Assembly (NCBI GenBank): GCA_018268545.1 | Contig: JAFDWI010000002.1 | Location: forward strand, 1 to 9,453 | Origin: Actinomycetota bacterium | GTDB lineage: Bacteria > Actinomycetota > Acidimicrobiia > Acidimicrobiales > Iamiaceae | DNA length: 9,453 bases | Direction of reading: 5' to 3' | Made by a program: the position numbers and the translations under genes | Notes under the pieces: generated by a model | The model's database searches: none | Told to the model about the DNA's origin: nothing | What the model saw: only the letters and a program-made list of their open reading frames with translations | In this document: positions 1 through 6,733 of the stretch, one piece after another | Position numbering within the stretch: the first letter of the stretch is position 1 | Layout of the letters: every line of letters begins with the position of its first letter

Positions 1-39
1 AGTTCGGCGAAATCGGTGGGGCGAGTCAGACGGCCGGGC

Positions 40-2571
40 TCAGGCGGGGACGATGGTGATGGCGTCCTCGGCGACGTCGACCTTCACGGCCGAGCCGTCG
101 CCGAGTTCGGTGCCGTCGGCGAAGTGGCCCTCGAGCAACGCCATCGCGAGCCGATCGGCGATCTCACGCTGGATCACCCGCTTCAAGGGGCGAGCCCCGA
201 AGGCCGGATCGAAACCTTCGCGGGCCAGCCACGCGTGCGCATCGCCGGTCAACTCCAACGTGACGCGACGCTCCGCGAGCCGAGCGCGCAGACCCACGAG
301 TTGGACGTCGATGATCCGGGCGAGATCGTCCTCGGTGAGCTCACGGAACCGGATGATGTCGTCGACCCGGTTGATGAACTCGGGCTTGAAGAAGTCACGC
401 GGGTCACCCGGCAGGTTCGACGTCATGATCAGCACGATATTCGTGAAGTTGACCGTGCGACCCTGACCGTCGGTCAGGCGTCCGTCGTCGAGCAACTGCA
501 ACAACACGTTGAACACATCGGGATGGGCTTTTTCGACCTCGTCGAGCAGCACGACCGCATACGGGCGGCGCCGCACCGCTTCGGTGAGCTGACCGCCCTG
601 GTCGTAGCCGACGTACCCGGGAGGCGCGCCGATCAGACGGGACACGGCGTGCTTCTCCATGTATTCGCTCATGTCGATGCGGACCATCGCCCGTTCGTCG
701 TCGAACAGGAAATCCGCGAGTGATCGGGCCAGCTCGGTCTTGCCGACCCCGGTGGGCCCCAGGAACAGAAACGACCCGATCGGTCGGTTCGGGTCCGAAA
801 GCCCGGCCCGCGAACGACGGATCGCGTTGGCGACCGCGTGCACGGCTTCGTCCTGGCCGATCACCCGCTCGTGCAACGTGTCCTCCAGACGCACGAGTTT
901 CGCGACCTCACCTTCCATGAGGCGTGACACGGGGATCCCGGTCCACTTCGCGACGATCTCGGCGATGTCGGTTTCGTCGACCTCTTCCTTCAACATCTTG
1001 TTGTCGACCTGCAACTCGTCGAGCCGGGCGGTCGCCGCCGCGACCTGCGCTTCGAGTTCGGGGATCTTGCCGTATCGGATCTCGGCGGCACGTTCCAGGT
1101 CGGCTTCCCGCTCGACCTCGGACCGGAGCTGTTCGAGCTCGCCTTTGAGTTCACGGATCGTGCCGATCGCGTCGGTCTCGTTCTGCCAGTGGGAGCGCAT
1201 CGCCGTGGCGGCCTCACGCTTCTCGGCCAGCTCGACGTCGAGCGATTCGAGGCGGGCACGCGAGGCGTCGTCGTCCTCTTTGGCGAGCGCGACGCGTTCG
1301 ATCTCGAGCTGGCGGATCCGGCGTTCGACCACGTCGATCTCGGTCGGGACCGAGTCGATCTCGATCCGCAGTTTCGACGCGGCCTCGTCGACCAGGTCGA
1401 TGGCCTTGTCGGGCAGGAATCGCCCGGTGAGGTACCGGTCCGACAACACCGCGGCCGACACCAGCGCGGCGTCCTGGATTCGGACCCCGTGGTGCACCTC
1501 GTAGCGTTCGGCCAAGCCACGCAGGATCGCGATCGTGTCTTCCACCGACGGTTGATCGACGTACACCTGTTGGAACCGACGCTCGAGGGCCGCGTCGGCT
1601 TCGATGGACGAACGGAACTCGTCGAGGGTCGTGGCGCCGATGAGGCGGAGTTCGCCACGGGCGAGCATCGGCTTGATCATGTTGCCCGCGTCCATCGACC
1701 CTTCGGCCGCGCCGGCACCGACGATCGTGTGCAACTCGTCGATGAAGGTGATCACCTCACCCTCGGAGTCGATGATCTCCTTGAGGACGGCCTTGAGGCG
1801 CTCCTCGAACTCACCGCGGTACTTGGCGCCGGCAACCAACGAACCCAGATCGAGTGAGATGACCCGCTTGTTCTTGAGGCCCTCGGGGACGTCACCGTCG
1901 GCGATCCGGCGTGCGAGCCCCTCGACGATCGCGGTCTTGCCCACGCCGGGTTCGCCGATGAGCACCGGGTTGTTCTTGGTGCGCCGCGACAGGACCTGGA
2001 TCGTGCGGCGGATCTCCTCGTCGCGTCCGATCACCGGGTCGAGCTTGCCTTCGCGTGCAGCCTGGGTGAGGTCGCGGCCGTACTTCTCGAGCGACTGGTA
2101 CTGCTCCTCGGGATTCTGCGAGGTCACCCGGTGGGTGCCCCGGACATCGGTGAGCGCACCCAGCAGTTGTTCGCGCCCCACTCCGAGCCGGTCGGGGATC
2201 GTGTGCGCGGCCGCCAGTTCGGCGAAGGCGAGCAGCAGATGTTCGGTCGAGAGGTACTCGTCGCCGAGTTCGGTGCGCGCGCGGTCGGCCGATTCGAGCA
2301 GGTCGGTCAGGGTCTTGGACAGTCGGGCCTCGGCTCCGCCGTGTGCTCGAGGCAGTTTCGACACCGCATCGTCGACCGCATTGCGGACCGACAACGTGGA
2401 CACACCGGCGCCTTCGAGCACCGGGATCACGACACCTTCGGGCTGGCGGAGCAATGCCGCGAGCAGGTGATCGGGGGTGACCTCGGGGTTCGCGGCGCCG
2501 CGGGCCGCTTCGGTCGCGGCACTGAACGCTTCCTGGGTTTTCAGGGTCCAACGGTTCGGATCGATCGCCAT
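40..2571 (-). CDS. clpB: ClpB, Hsp100 ATP-dependent protein disaggregase
   Basis: Cytoplasmic hexameric AAA+ chaperone that threads aggregated proteins through its central pore and hands them to DnaK/DnaJ/GrpE for refolding. The 843-residue protein is full length for the family. In order: Clp N-domain (about 1-145), first AAA+ domain with Walker A GEPGVGKT (206-213), pore motif KYRG (250-253) and Walker B FIDELH (276-281), a coiled-coil M-domain (about 405-525), and a second AAA+ domain with Walker A GPTGVGKT (605-612), pore motif GYVG (652-655) and Walker B LLDEVEKAHP (675-684). The C-terminal small domain includes FGARPLKR (791-798). The ATG start fits the family N-terminus (KTQEAF at 11-16). 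No Shine-Dalgarno precedes it, and a -10 box lies 6 nt upstream, so it is probably read from a leaderless mRNA. The loop between TSNL (717-720) and FKPEFINR (728-735) is unusually short. It is separated from the upstream membrane gene by 87 bp that contain its own promoter. Confidence 0.97.
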   Translation of the reverse strand: MAIDPNRWTLKTQEAFSAATEAARGAANPEVTPDHLLAALLRQPEGVVIPVLEGAGVSTLSVRNAVDDAVSKLPRAHGGAEARLSKTLTDLLESADRARTELGDEYLSTEHLLLAFAELAAAHTIPDRLGVGREQLLGALTDVRGTHRVTSQNPEEQYQSLEKYGRDLTQAAREGKLDPVIGRDEEIRRTIQVLSRRTKNNPVLIGEPGVGKTAIVEGLARRIADGDVPEGLKNKRVISLDLGSLVAGAKYRGEFEERLKAVLKEIIDSEGEVITFIDELHTIVGAGAAEGSMDAGNMIKPMLARGELRLIGATTLDEFRSSIEADAALERRFQQVYVDQPSVEDTIAILRGLAERYEVHHGVRIQDAALVSAAVLSDRYLTGRFLPDKAIDLVDEAASKLRIEIDSVPTEIDVVERRIRQLEIERVALAKEDDDASRARLESLDVELAEKREAATAMRSHWQNETDAIGTIRELKGELEQLRSEVEREADLERAAEIRYGKIPELEAQVAAATARLDELQVDNKMLKEEVDETDIAEIVAKWTGIPVSRLMEGEVAKLVRLEDTLHERVIGQDEAVHAVANAIRRSRAGLSDPNRPIGSFLFLGPTGVGKTELARSLADFLFDDERAMVRIDMSEYMEKHAVSRLIGAPPGYVGYDQGGQLTEAVRRRPYAVVLLDEVEKAHPDVFNVLLQLLDDGRLTDGQGRTVNFTNIVLIMTSNLPGDPRDFFKPEFINRVDDIIRFRELTEDDLARIIDVQLVGLRARLAERRVTLELTGDAHAWLAREGFDPAFGARPLKRVIQREIADRLAMALLEGHFADGTELGDGSAVKVDVAEDAITIVPA

Positions 2572-2577
2572 GAACCG

Positions 2578-2606
2578 AGCCTATCGACGTCGTCAAGAGT
2601 TGACAA
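2578..2606 (-). promoter_or_regulatory. clpB promoter (sigA-like, probably leaderless)
   Basis: On the minus strand a -35 box TTGTCA (2606-2601) and a -10 box TAGGCT (2583-2578) are separated by 17 bp, and the -10 matches the actinobacterial TANNNT pattern. Only 6 nt (2577-2572) separate the -10 from the ATG, so transcription should begin at or next to the start codon. Just upstream of the -35, positions 2611-2638 are about 71% A+T (20 of 28 bases) in an otherwise GC-rich window, as in an UP element. That tract contains TTGA on the plus strand at 2612, 2624 and 2630, after a first copy at 2600. The promoter is predicted from sequence only. Confidence 0.65.
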
Positions 2607-2619
2607 CACCGTTGATAGG
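2580..2619. promoter_or_regulatory. Nested inverted repeats over the clpB promoter, candidate operator
   Basis: Two inverted repeats overlap here. The outer one has 10-bp arms CCTATCAACG (2619-2610) and CGTCGATAGG (2589-2580), matching at 9 of 10 positions around a 20-bp centre. The inner one is GTTGTCAA-CTC-TTGACGAC (2607-2589), matching at 7 of 8 arm positions. Together they cover the -35 box, the spacer and part of the -10 box, where a repressor would block RNA polymerase. The site is a poor match to the HspR HAIR consensus (CTTGAGT-N7-ACTCAAG) and does not resemble CIRCE, so the binding protein is unknown. Confidence 0.45.
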
Positions 2620-2658
2620 TTTATTGATATTGACCTTTACGTCGGCCTGGTCCCGTGG

Positions 2659-4308
2659 TCAGCGGCACACGAGGACCGTTGCTCCCCCGGTGACCTGCAC
2701 ATGCCACGGGATCGGGCTGTTGTCGGTCGGGATCGCGAGATGCATGGTCTGCCCGGCGGCGACCTGACCGACCGGGAGCATCGGGAAGCCCGTTGCGAAC
2801 CGACGCACCCGCACCGTCGCCGGTGCCGAACCCGACGTGATCCGCACCTCGACCCCCGGCACGACACCCCACCCCTGGGGCGTGCCGACATCCTCGGCGA
2901 CGCGACAGCTCCGCCCCGCACCGATGCCGGGGATCAGCTGGATGCCCAACGCCTGGGCCATCCACGCGTCGACGGCCTGACGGGTGCCTTCATCACCCAG
3001 ATCCGCGAGGGTCACCCCCGGAACGAGCGACCCCATGTCGCGACGCAGCGTCGCATAGTCCTTCACCGGCAATTGCACGATGTTCACCCCGAGCGTCGCA
3101 TCACCCGACGCCCGGTCGCCCACGGCGTCGGCCCCAGCGAACCAGGTGCGGTTGTTCTTCACGAGCTGCACACCGCCGGTGTGGAACTCGTCGAGTGACC
3201 GTTGCAAGCTGAACCCGCCGAACGCGACGACCACCGCGACGGCGAGCACCGCGATGATCGGGACTCGCTCCCCCCGGAGCAACTCGACGACCAACGCCGC
3301 GACCAGTACCGAATAGAACCAGAGGTACCAGTTGGGATTCGGCGGGATCGGGATGTGGAAGTCCGCGGCACGGAACGCGGCGCCCGCGACGAAGAAGCCG
3401 AGACCGACGGTGATCCCGATCGCCCGTGCGTTCCAGCGTCGATACCACGCGGCCCACACCGCGAGCGCGACCAGCGCCGCGAGCCAGACCCACTGACCGA
3501 AGCGCCACCCGTCGAAGAACCCCTTCGCGTAGTTCTCGGTGAGCCCGATCCCCCAGTGGGCCGCGTGGTTCACGGCGGCCCGCTTCGAGATCGGTTCGTA
3601 CCAGATGAGAAACCACGGGATCCACACCGCAGCGGCCGGAATGAACACCCACCAGCGTCGCCACGACGTGCGTCCGACGAGGAACTCGACCGCCAGGATC
3701 AGCGCCACGACCAATCCCACGTTCGAGGACGTCACCCCGACCACGAGACAGACCGCGACGAGGACGTCACCCCGACGGTCCTCACGTTCGAGCAACAACC
3801 ACGACGCGAACAACATCACGCACGGGATCGTGAAGTTCATCAGCAGTGGCATCATCACCACGTTCCAGGACGTGGAGTACCAGGCCGCGGCGAGCACCGC
3901 CACCGTGGCGACCGCGGGACGCACACGCCGCAGCGCCCAGACGCGCATCACCACGACGAACGCCGCGTACCACGCAAGTCCGACCAGACGGAACGGCCAA
4001 TAGGTGAACAGCCCGAAGACCTTCAACAACACCCAGAAGAACGCGGTCGGGACCAACAGCCACTGGCCGTTGAACCCTTGCATCCAGTGGCCCGAATGGT
4101 GCACCGCGATCACGTTCCACTCGTCGGAGAAGAACCACAGCCCCCGCCCGTGCCACCACGCGGATCCGAGCAGCAGCACGAGCCCGAGCCAGAACACGCC
4201 CGCCGCGGCTCGCCGTTCGATCAGCGACCACTCCCGCGGACCGGTCGCGGCCCGTTCGTCGAGCGCGTCGAGCGCGTCGAGGGTGTCGAGGGCGTCGGGG
4301 CTCACCAC
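2659..4308 (-). CDS. Polytopic membrane protein with C-terminal soluble domain, possible GT-C-type glycosyltransferase
   Basis: No specific family is recognised. The 549-residue protein has a short N-terminal tail with LDA repeats (5-17), about 11 hydrophobic segments (roughly 34-52, 82-103, 107-124, 131-147, 150-172, 181-211 as one or two, 218-237, 271-289, 295-313, 326-344, 348-367), then a soluble region of about 180 residues. An acidic motif SDEW (61-64) lies in the first loop after the first segment, where polyprenyl-phosphate-sugar-dependent GT-C enzymes usually carry their catalytic or metal-binding acids. That position is the main reason for the GT-C suggestion. The soluble tail has only two cysteines (468 and 548), which could pair if it faces outward. 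The start is GTG; a second GTG follows directly at 4305 and neither has a clear Shine-Dalgarno. The gene begins 31 bp after the glycosyltransferase gene, so co-transcription is likely. Coding status is well supported; function is inference. Confidence 0.82.
   Translation of the reverse strand: MVSPDALDTLDALDALDERAATGPREWSLIERRAAAGVFWLGLVLLLGSAWWHGRGLWFFSDEWNVIAVHHSGHWMQGFNGQWLLVPTAFFWVLLKVFGLFTYWPFRLVGLAWYAAFVVVMRVWALRRVRPAVATVAVLAAAWYSTSWNVVMMPLLMNFTIPCVMLFASWLLLEREDRRGDVLVAVCLVVGVTSSNVGLVVALILAVEFLVGRTSWRRWWVFIPAAAVWIPWFLIWYEPISKRAAVNHAAHWGIGLTENYAKGFFDGWRFGQWVWLAALVALAVWAAWYRRWNARAIGITVGLGFFVAGAAFRAADFHIPIPPNPNWYLWFYSVLVAALVVELLRGERVPIIAVLAVAVVVAFGGFSLQRSLDEFHTGGVQLVKNNRTWFAGADAVGDRASGDATLGVNIVQLPVKDYATLRRDMGSLVPGVTLADLGDEGTRQAVDAWMAQALGIQLIPGIGAGRSCRVAEDVGTPQGWGVVPGVEVRITSGSAPATVRVRRFATGFPMLPVGQVAAGQTMHLAIPTDNSPIPWHVQVTGGATVLVCR
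4258..4302. repeat. 9-bp tandem repeat at the 5' end of the membrane-protein gene
   Basis: Five consecutive 9-bp units begin at 4258, 4267, 4276, 4285 and 4294. Units 1 and 2 are identical (GTCGAGCGC), units 3 and 4 differ by one or two bases (GTCGAGGGT, GTCGAGGGC), and unit 5 has decayed further. On the coding strand each unit encodes a three-residue step, giving ALD-TLD-ALD-ALD near the N-terminus. Gain or loss of a unit would keep the reading frame. Confidence 0.85.
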
Positions 4309-4339
4309 AGCCGCGTCCGATCGGTCCGGTTCGAACTGG

Positions 4340-5119
4340 TCACGAGGTCGACGTCGGATCCTTGCGGCGTCGCTCGTCGGCGGCGAGCGGGCCGATACTC
4401 CGGAGTCGCTTTCGCTCGCGCACCAGCTCGTCGATGATCTTGACGATCACACCGGGAGCGGCGAGCGTCGAATCACCGCGAGTGCGCGGGAAGTAGTCGA
4501 CCCCGAACTGGATGATCCCGTAGCCGAGACGCTGCGCCTGCGCCATCAACTCGACGTCGAGGAAGGACCCTTCGCTGCGCAGGTCGACGTGATCGAGCAC
4601 GTCGCGCCGGATCAGCTTGCCCGCGAAGTTCACATCGCGGAGTTTCACGTCGAGTGTGTAGCGGACCAGCCAGTTGTACAGGTGCGAGAACCAGTAGCGC
4701 TTTGGCCCTTCCGCGGTGCGGTCGAAGCGATACATCGACACGATGTCGGCGTCGTAGATGCGGATGAGCCGGAACGCCTTGGCGAGCAGCAACAGGTCGA
4801 AGGGCAGGTCGCTGTCGGTGTAACAGATGATGTCGCCCGTGGCGGCATCGAACCCGCTGCGGATCGCGGCACCCAGTCCGCGGTTGCGCGGGTGATGGAC
4901 CCCGACGATGCGCGAGTCACGCTGCGTCAGGTCGTCGATGACTGTCGGCGTCGCATCCGTCGATCCGTCGTCGACGAGCACGATCTCGAAGGCACCCACC
5001 TCGCCGTCGGCCACGAGCCGTTCACCGGCTTCGACGGCCGCCACCACGGTCTGGTCGAGCATTTCGGATTCGTTCCACGCGGGAAACACGAAACTCAGAC
5101 GTTCGAACGCTGCGGGCAC
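4340..5119 (-). CDS. Family 2 glycosyltransferase, similar to polyprenyl-phosphate sugar synthases
   Basis: A probable cytoplasmic GT-A enzyme moving a sugar from a nucleotide donor, perhaps to a polyprenyl phosphate. From the chosen start (259 residues), the N-terminal strand and loop LSFVFPAWNESE (8-19) is followed by the nucleotide-binding VDDGSTD (49-55), the NRGLGAAIRSGF helix (79-90) and a DxD metal site as DSD (102-104). NFAGKLIRRDVL (164-175) resembles the acceptor-side region of dolichyl-phosphate mannosyltransferase-like enzymes. No membrane segment is visible, so it would act at the inner face of the membrane. GTG at 5119 was chosen because it puts the conserved strand a few residues from the N-terminus and leaves two upstream hairpins untranslated. 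An in-frame GTG at 5164 would add 15 residues; neither start has a good Shine-Dalgarno. Family assignment is firm; donor and acceptor are unknown. Confidence 0.85.
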   Translation of the reverse strand: MPAAFERLSFVFPAWNESEMLDQTVVAAVEAGERLVADGEVGAFEIVLVDDGSTDATPTVIDDLTQRDSRIVGVHHPRNRGLGAAIRSGFDAATGDIICYTDSDLPFDLLLLAKAFRLIRIYDADIVSMYRFDRTAEGPKRYWFSHLYNWLVRYTLDVKLRDVNFAGKLIRRDVLDHVDLRSEGSFLDVELMAQAQRLGYGIIQFGVDYFPRTRGDSTLAAPGVIVKIIDELVRERKRLRSIGPLAADERRRKDPTSTS

Positions 5120-5138
5120 GGTCGCCCAGCGTAGATGA

Positions 5139-5154
5139 CCCCGTGCGGACGGGG
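5139..5154 (-). terminator. GC-rich hairpin after hspR, possible terminator or attenuator
   Basis: CCCCGT (5139-5144) and ACGGGG (5149-5154) form a perfect 6-bp stem with a 4-nt loop. On the transcribed strand the stem is followed by TCATCT, which is not a proper U-tract. It lies 47 nt past the hspR stop, and upstream of the glycosyltransferase if the 5119 start is right. Actinobacteria do use hairpins without U-tails, but this remains a weak prediction. Confidence 0.3.
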
Positions 5155-5174
5155 CGGCTGCCACAGGCTGCGAC

Positions 5175-5188
5175 CCGCGGCGCCGCGG
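5175..5188. repeat. 14-bp perfect GC palindrome between hspR and the glycosyltransferase gene
   Basis: CCGCGGCGCCGCGG is a perfect palindrome 12 bp past the hspR stop codon. It is flanked by CGACCC (5171-5176) and GGGTCG (5191-5196), which can form a longer, slightly offset stem. It could act with the hairpin at 5139-5154 to slow or end transcription leaving the heat-shock operon, or it could be a protein-binding site. No U-tract follows. Confidence 0.5.
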
Positions 5189-5200
5189 TGGGGTCGAGCG

Positions 5201-5581
5201 TCAACGGTCGAAGGGGCCTCGGTAGCGCACAAGGGTCTGGTGCACCGGGACGAGGTCACGGCGATATTGGCGGTGGGTGTCCACGACAGCCTGCTGCGCG
5301 GAGCGCCGCGTCTCGGCGAGTTCGGCTTCGAGTGCCGCGACGCGGGCCTCCAACTCGAGGACGCGCTGGACGCCGACCAGGTTCAACCCGTCGTTGGTCA
5401 ACTCCTGGATCTTGCGCAGCAACTCGATGTCGGAATCGGAATACCGACGTGAGCCACCGGCGGTGCGCGCCGGCTCGACCAACCCGCGCCGTTCGTAGAT
5501 CCGCAACGTCTGGGGGTGCACGCCGGCGAGTTCCGCGGCAACGGAGATGACGTAGACGGCACTCGGTTTCCGATTGGTCAC
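5201..5581 (-). CDS. hspR: HspR, MerR-family heat-shock repressor
   Basis: The 126-residue protein has a winged helix-turn-helix at about 8-55 (YVISVAAELAGVHPQTLRIY followed by a TAGGSRRYS wing, 40-48), the characteristic HspR form of the MerR fold. A coiled-coil dimerisation helix follows at about 70-100. There are no cysteine or metal-binding motifs, as expected for HspR. In Streptomyces and Mycobacterium, HspR represses the dnaK operon and clpB through HAIR sites with DnaK as co-repressor. The same feedback is likely for dnaK here, but the clpB promoter lacks a good HAIR. The GTG start overlaps the dnaJ stop as GTGA, and a strong AAGGAG lies 7 nt upstream, so the start is well supported. 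Last gene of the dnaK operon. Confidence 0.95.
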   Translation of the reverse strand: MTNRKPSAVYVISVAAELAGVHPQTLRIYERRGLVEPARTAGGSRRYSDSDIELLRKIQELTNDGLNLVGVQRVLELEARVAALEAELAETRRSAQQAVVDTHRQYRRDLVPVHQTLVRYRGPFDR

Positions 5582-6729
5582 GTTCGATCTCCTTGGGAAT
5601 CGACGAGCGCGTCGATCGCCTGCCGAGGCGAATCTTCGGTTGCCTCGTCAAAGGCCTCGAGCGCCCGACGTTGTTCCGCCGACAGCTTGGTGGGCACGGC
5701 GACCTCGATCGTCACGAGCAGGTCGCCGTCACCGGCGCCGGTGTGCACGCCACGGCCCTTGACCCGCAGGGTCCGCAGGTTCGGGGTCCCCGCGGGGAGT
5801 CGGACCGTGACCGGAGCGCCGTCCATCGTGGGCACCCGGATGTCGGCTCCGAGCGCAGCTTCGGCGAAGGTGACCGGCACCTTCATCGTGAGGTTCCGGC
5901 CCTTCAACGCGAACAGCGGATCCGCGGCCACCCGGACGACGAGGTGCAGATCCCCGGCCTTTCCACCGTTTGCTCCCGGTTCGCCGCGCCCCTTGAGTCG
6001 CAGGTGCGCGCCGTCGGCCACGCCCGCGGGCACACGGACCTTCACTTCCCGGGGACGCCGCTCGACGCCGCGCCCACCACACGTGGCACACGGATCGTCG
6101 ATGATCACCCCACGCCCGCTGCACAGCGGGCACGGCTGGGACAACGAGAACGGACCCTGGTTGTCGTCGAGCACACCTCGACCCTGGCAACGGGTGCACA
6201 CCTTGGGTTGCGTACCGGGCTTCGCGCCCGAACCGCCGCACGTCGAGCAGGTGGCGTCGGAGGTGATGTTGATCGTCGTGGTGAGGCCGTGGATCGCGTC
6301 GGCGAACGACAGGTACAGTTCGGCCTCGAGGTCGTTGCCACGGCGACGCCGCGAGCTGGACGCACCCCGGGCCCGGGTGCCACGGGTGAACAGACCGCCG
6401 AACAGGTCACCCAGGTCGCCGATGTCGCCGTCGAAACGGATGCCTCCGGGCGCGCCCGGGAATCCGCCGCCGGCGAACCCGCCCGCCATCGGCCCCAGTC
6501 GACGGACCTCGTCGTATTCACCGCGCTTCTCGGCGTCGCCGACGACGTCGTAGGCCGCCGAGATCTCCTTGAACCGTTCTTCCGCGCCCGCGTCGCCGGG
6601 GTTCGCATCCGGGTGGTTCTCACGCGCGAGCTTGCGGTAGGCCTTGGTGATCTCCTTGGGGGTCGCGGTCTCGGCGACCCCCAGGATCTTGTAGTAGTCC
6701 TTTTCGAACCACTCGCGTTCGGCGGCCAC
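5578..6729 (-). CDS. dnaJ: DnaJ, type I Hsp40 co-chaperone
   Basis: Delivers unfolded clients to DnaK and stimulates its ATPase. The 383-residue protein has the complete type I layout: a J-domain (about 11-78) with the HPD motif at 39-41, a Gly/Phe-rich linker (about 80-115), and a zinc-binding region with four CxxCxGxG repeats (161-168, 178-185, 200-207, 214-221). The C-terminal substrate-binding and dimerisation domains run from about 225 to the end. All eight zinc-binding cysteines are present. The start is GTG, 4 nt after the grpE stop, with AAGGG (6742-6738) 8 nt upstream. The stop overlaps the hspR start. Its place between grpE and hspR is typical of the actinobacterial DnaJ1 copy. Confidence 0.97.
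   Translation of the reverse strand: MAAEREWFEKDYYKILGVAETATPKEITKAYRKLARENHPDANPGDAGAEERFKEISAAYDVVGDAEKRGEYDEVRRLGPMAGGFAGGGFPGAPGGIRFDGDIGDLGDLFGGLFTRGTRARGASSSRRRRGNDLEAELYLSFADAIHGLTTTINITSDATCSTCGGSGAKPGTQPKVCTRCQGRGVLDDNQGPFSLSQPCPLCSGRGVIIDDPCATCGGRGVERRPREVKVRVPAGVADGAHLRLKGRGEPGANGGKAGDLHLVVRVAADPLFALKGRNLTMKVPVTFAEAALGADIRVPTMDGAPVTVRLPAGTPNLRTLRVKGRGVHTGAGDGDLLVTIEVAVPTKLSAEQRRALEAFDEATEDSPRQAIDALVDSQGDRT
5589..5594 (-). promoter_or_regulatory. Ribosome binding site of hspR
   Basis: AAGGAG on the minus strand, 7 nt before the GTG at 5581 and inside the 3' end of dnaJ. It is the best Shine-Dalgarno in the window and fixes the hspR start, which allows strong translation of the repressor besides coupling to dnaJ. 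Confidence 0.8.
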
Positions 6730-6733
6730 GGAA

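Noticed and set aside
1..39. Terminator or next gene after clpB
   Set aside because: The 39 bases contain no stem-loop with a U-tract and no supported start; the region is cut by the window edge.
2131..3198. Plus-strand open frame crossing the clpB start and the clpB promoter
   Set aside because: It is antisense to clpB and to the end of the membrane-protein gene and runs through the clpB promoter; no domain is recognisable.
4317..4339. Small palindromes (CCGATCGG at 4317-4324 and an imperfect 14-mer at 4326-4339) in the 31-bp gap before the membrane-protein gene
   Set aside because: Short GC palindromes are expected by chance in this composition and no promoter or terminator feature accompanies them.
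3202..4437. Plus-strand open frame of 411 codons opposite the membrane-protein gene
   Set aside because: The product is almost entirely charged residues and Pro (Arg, His, Asp, Glu), the expected antisense reading of a hydrophobic, GC-rich gene.
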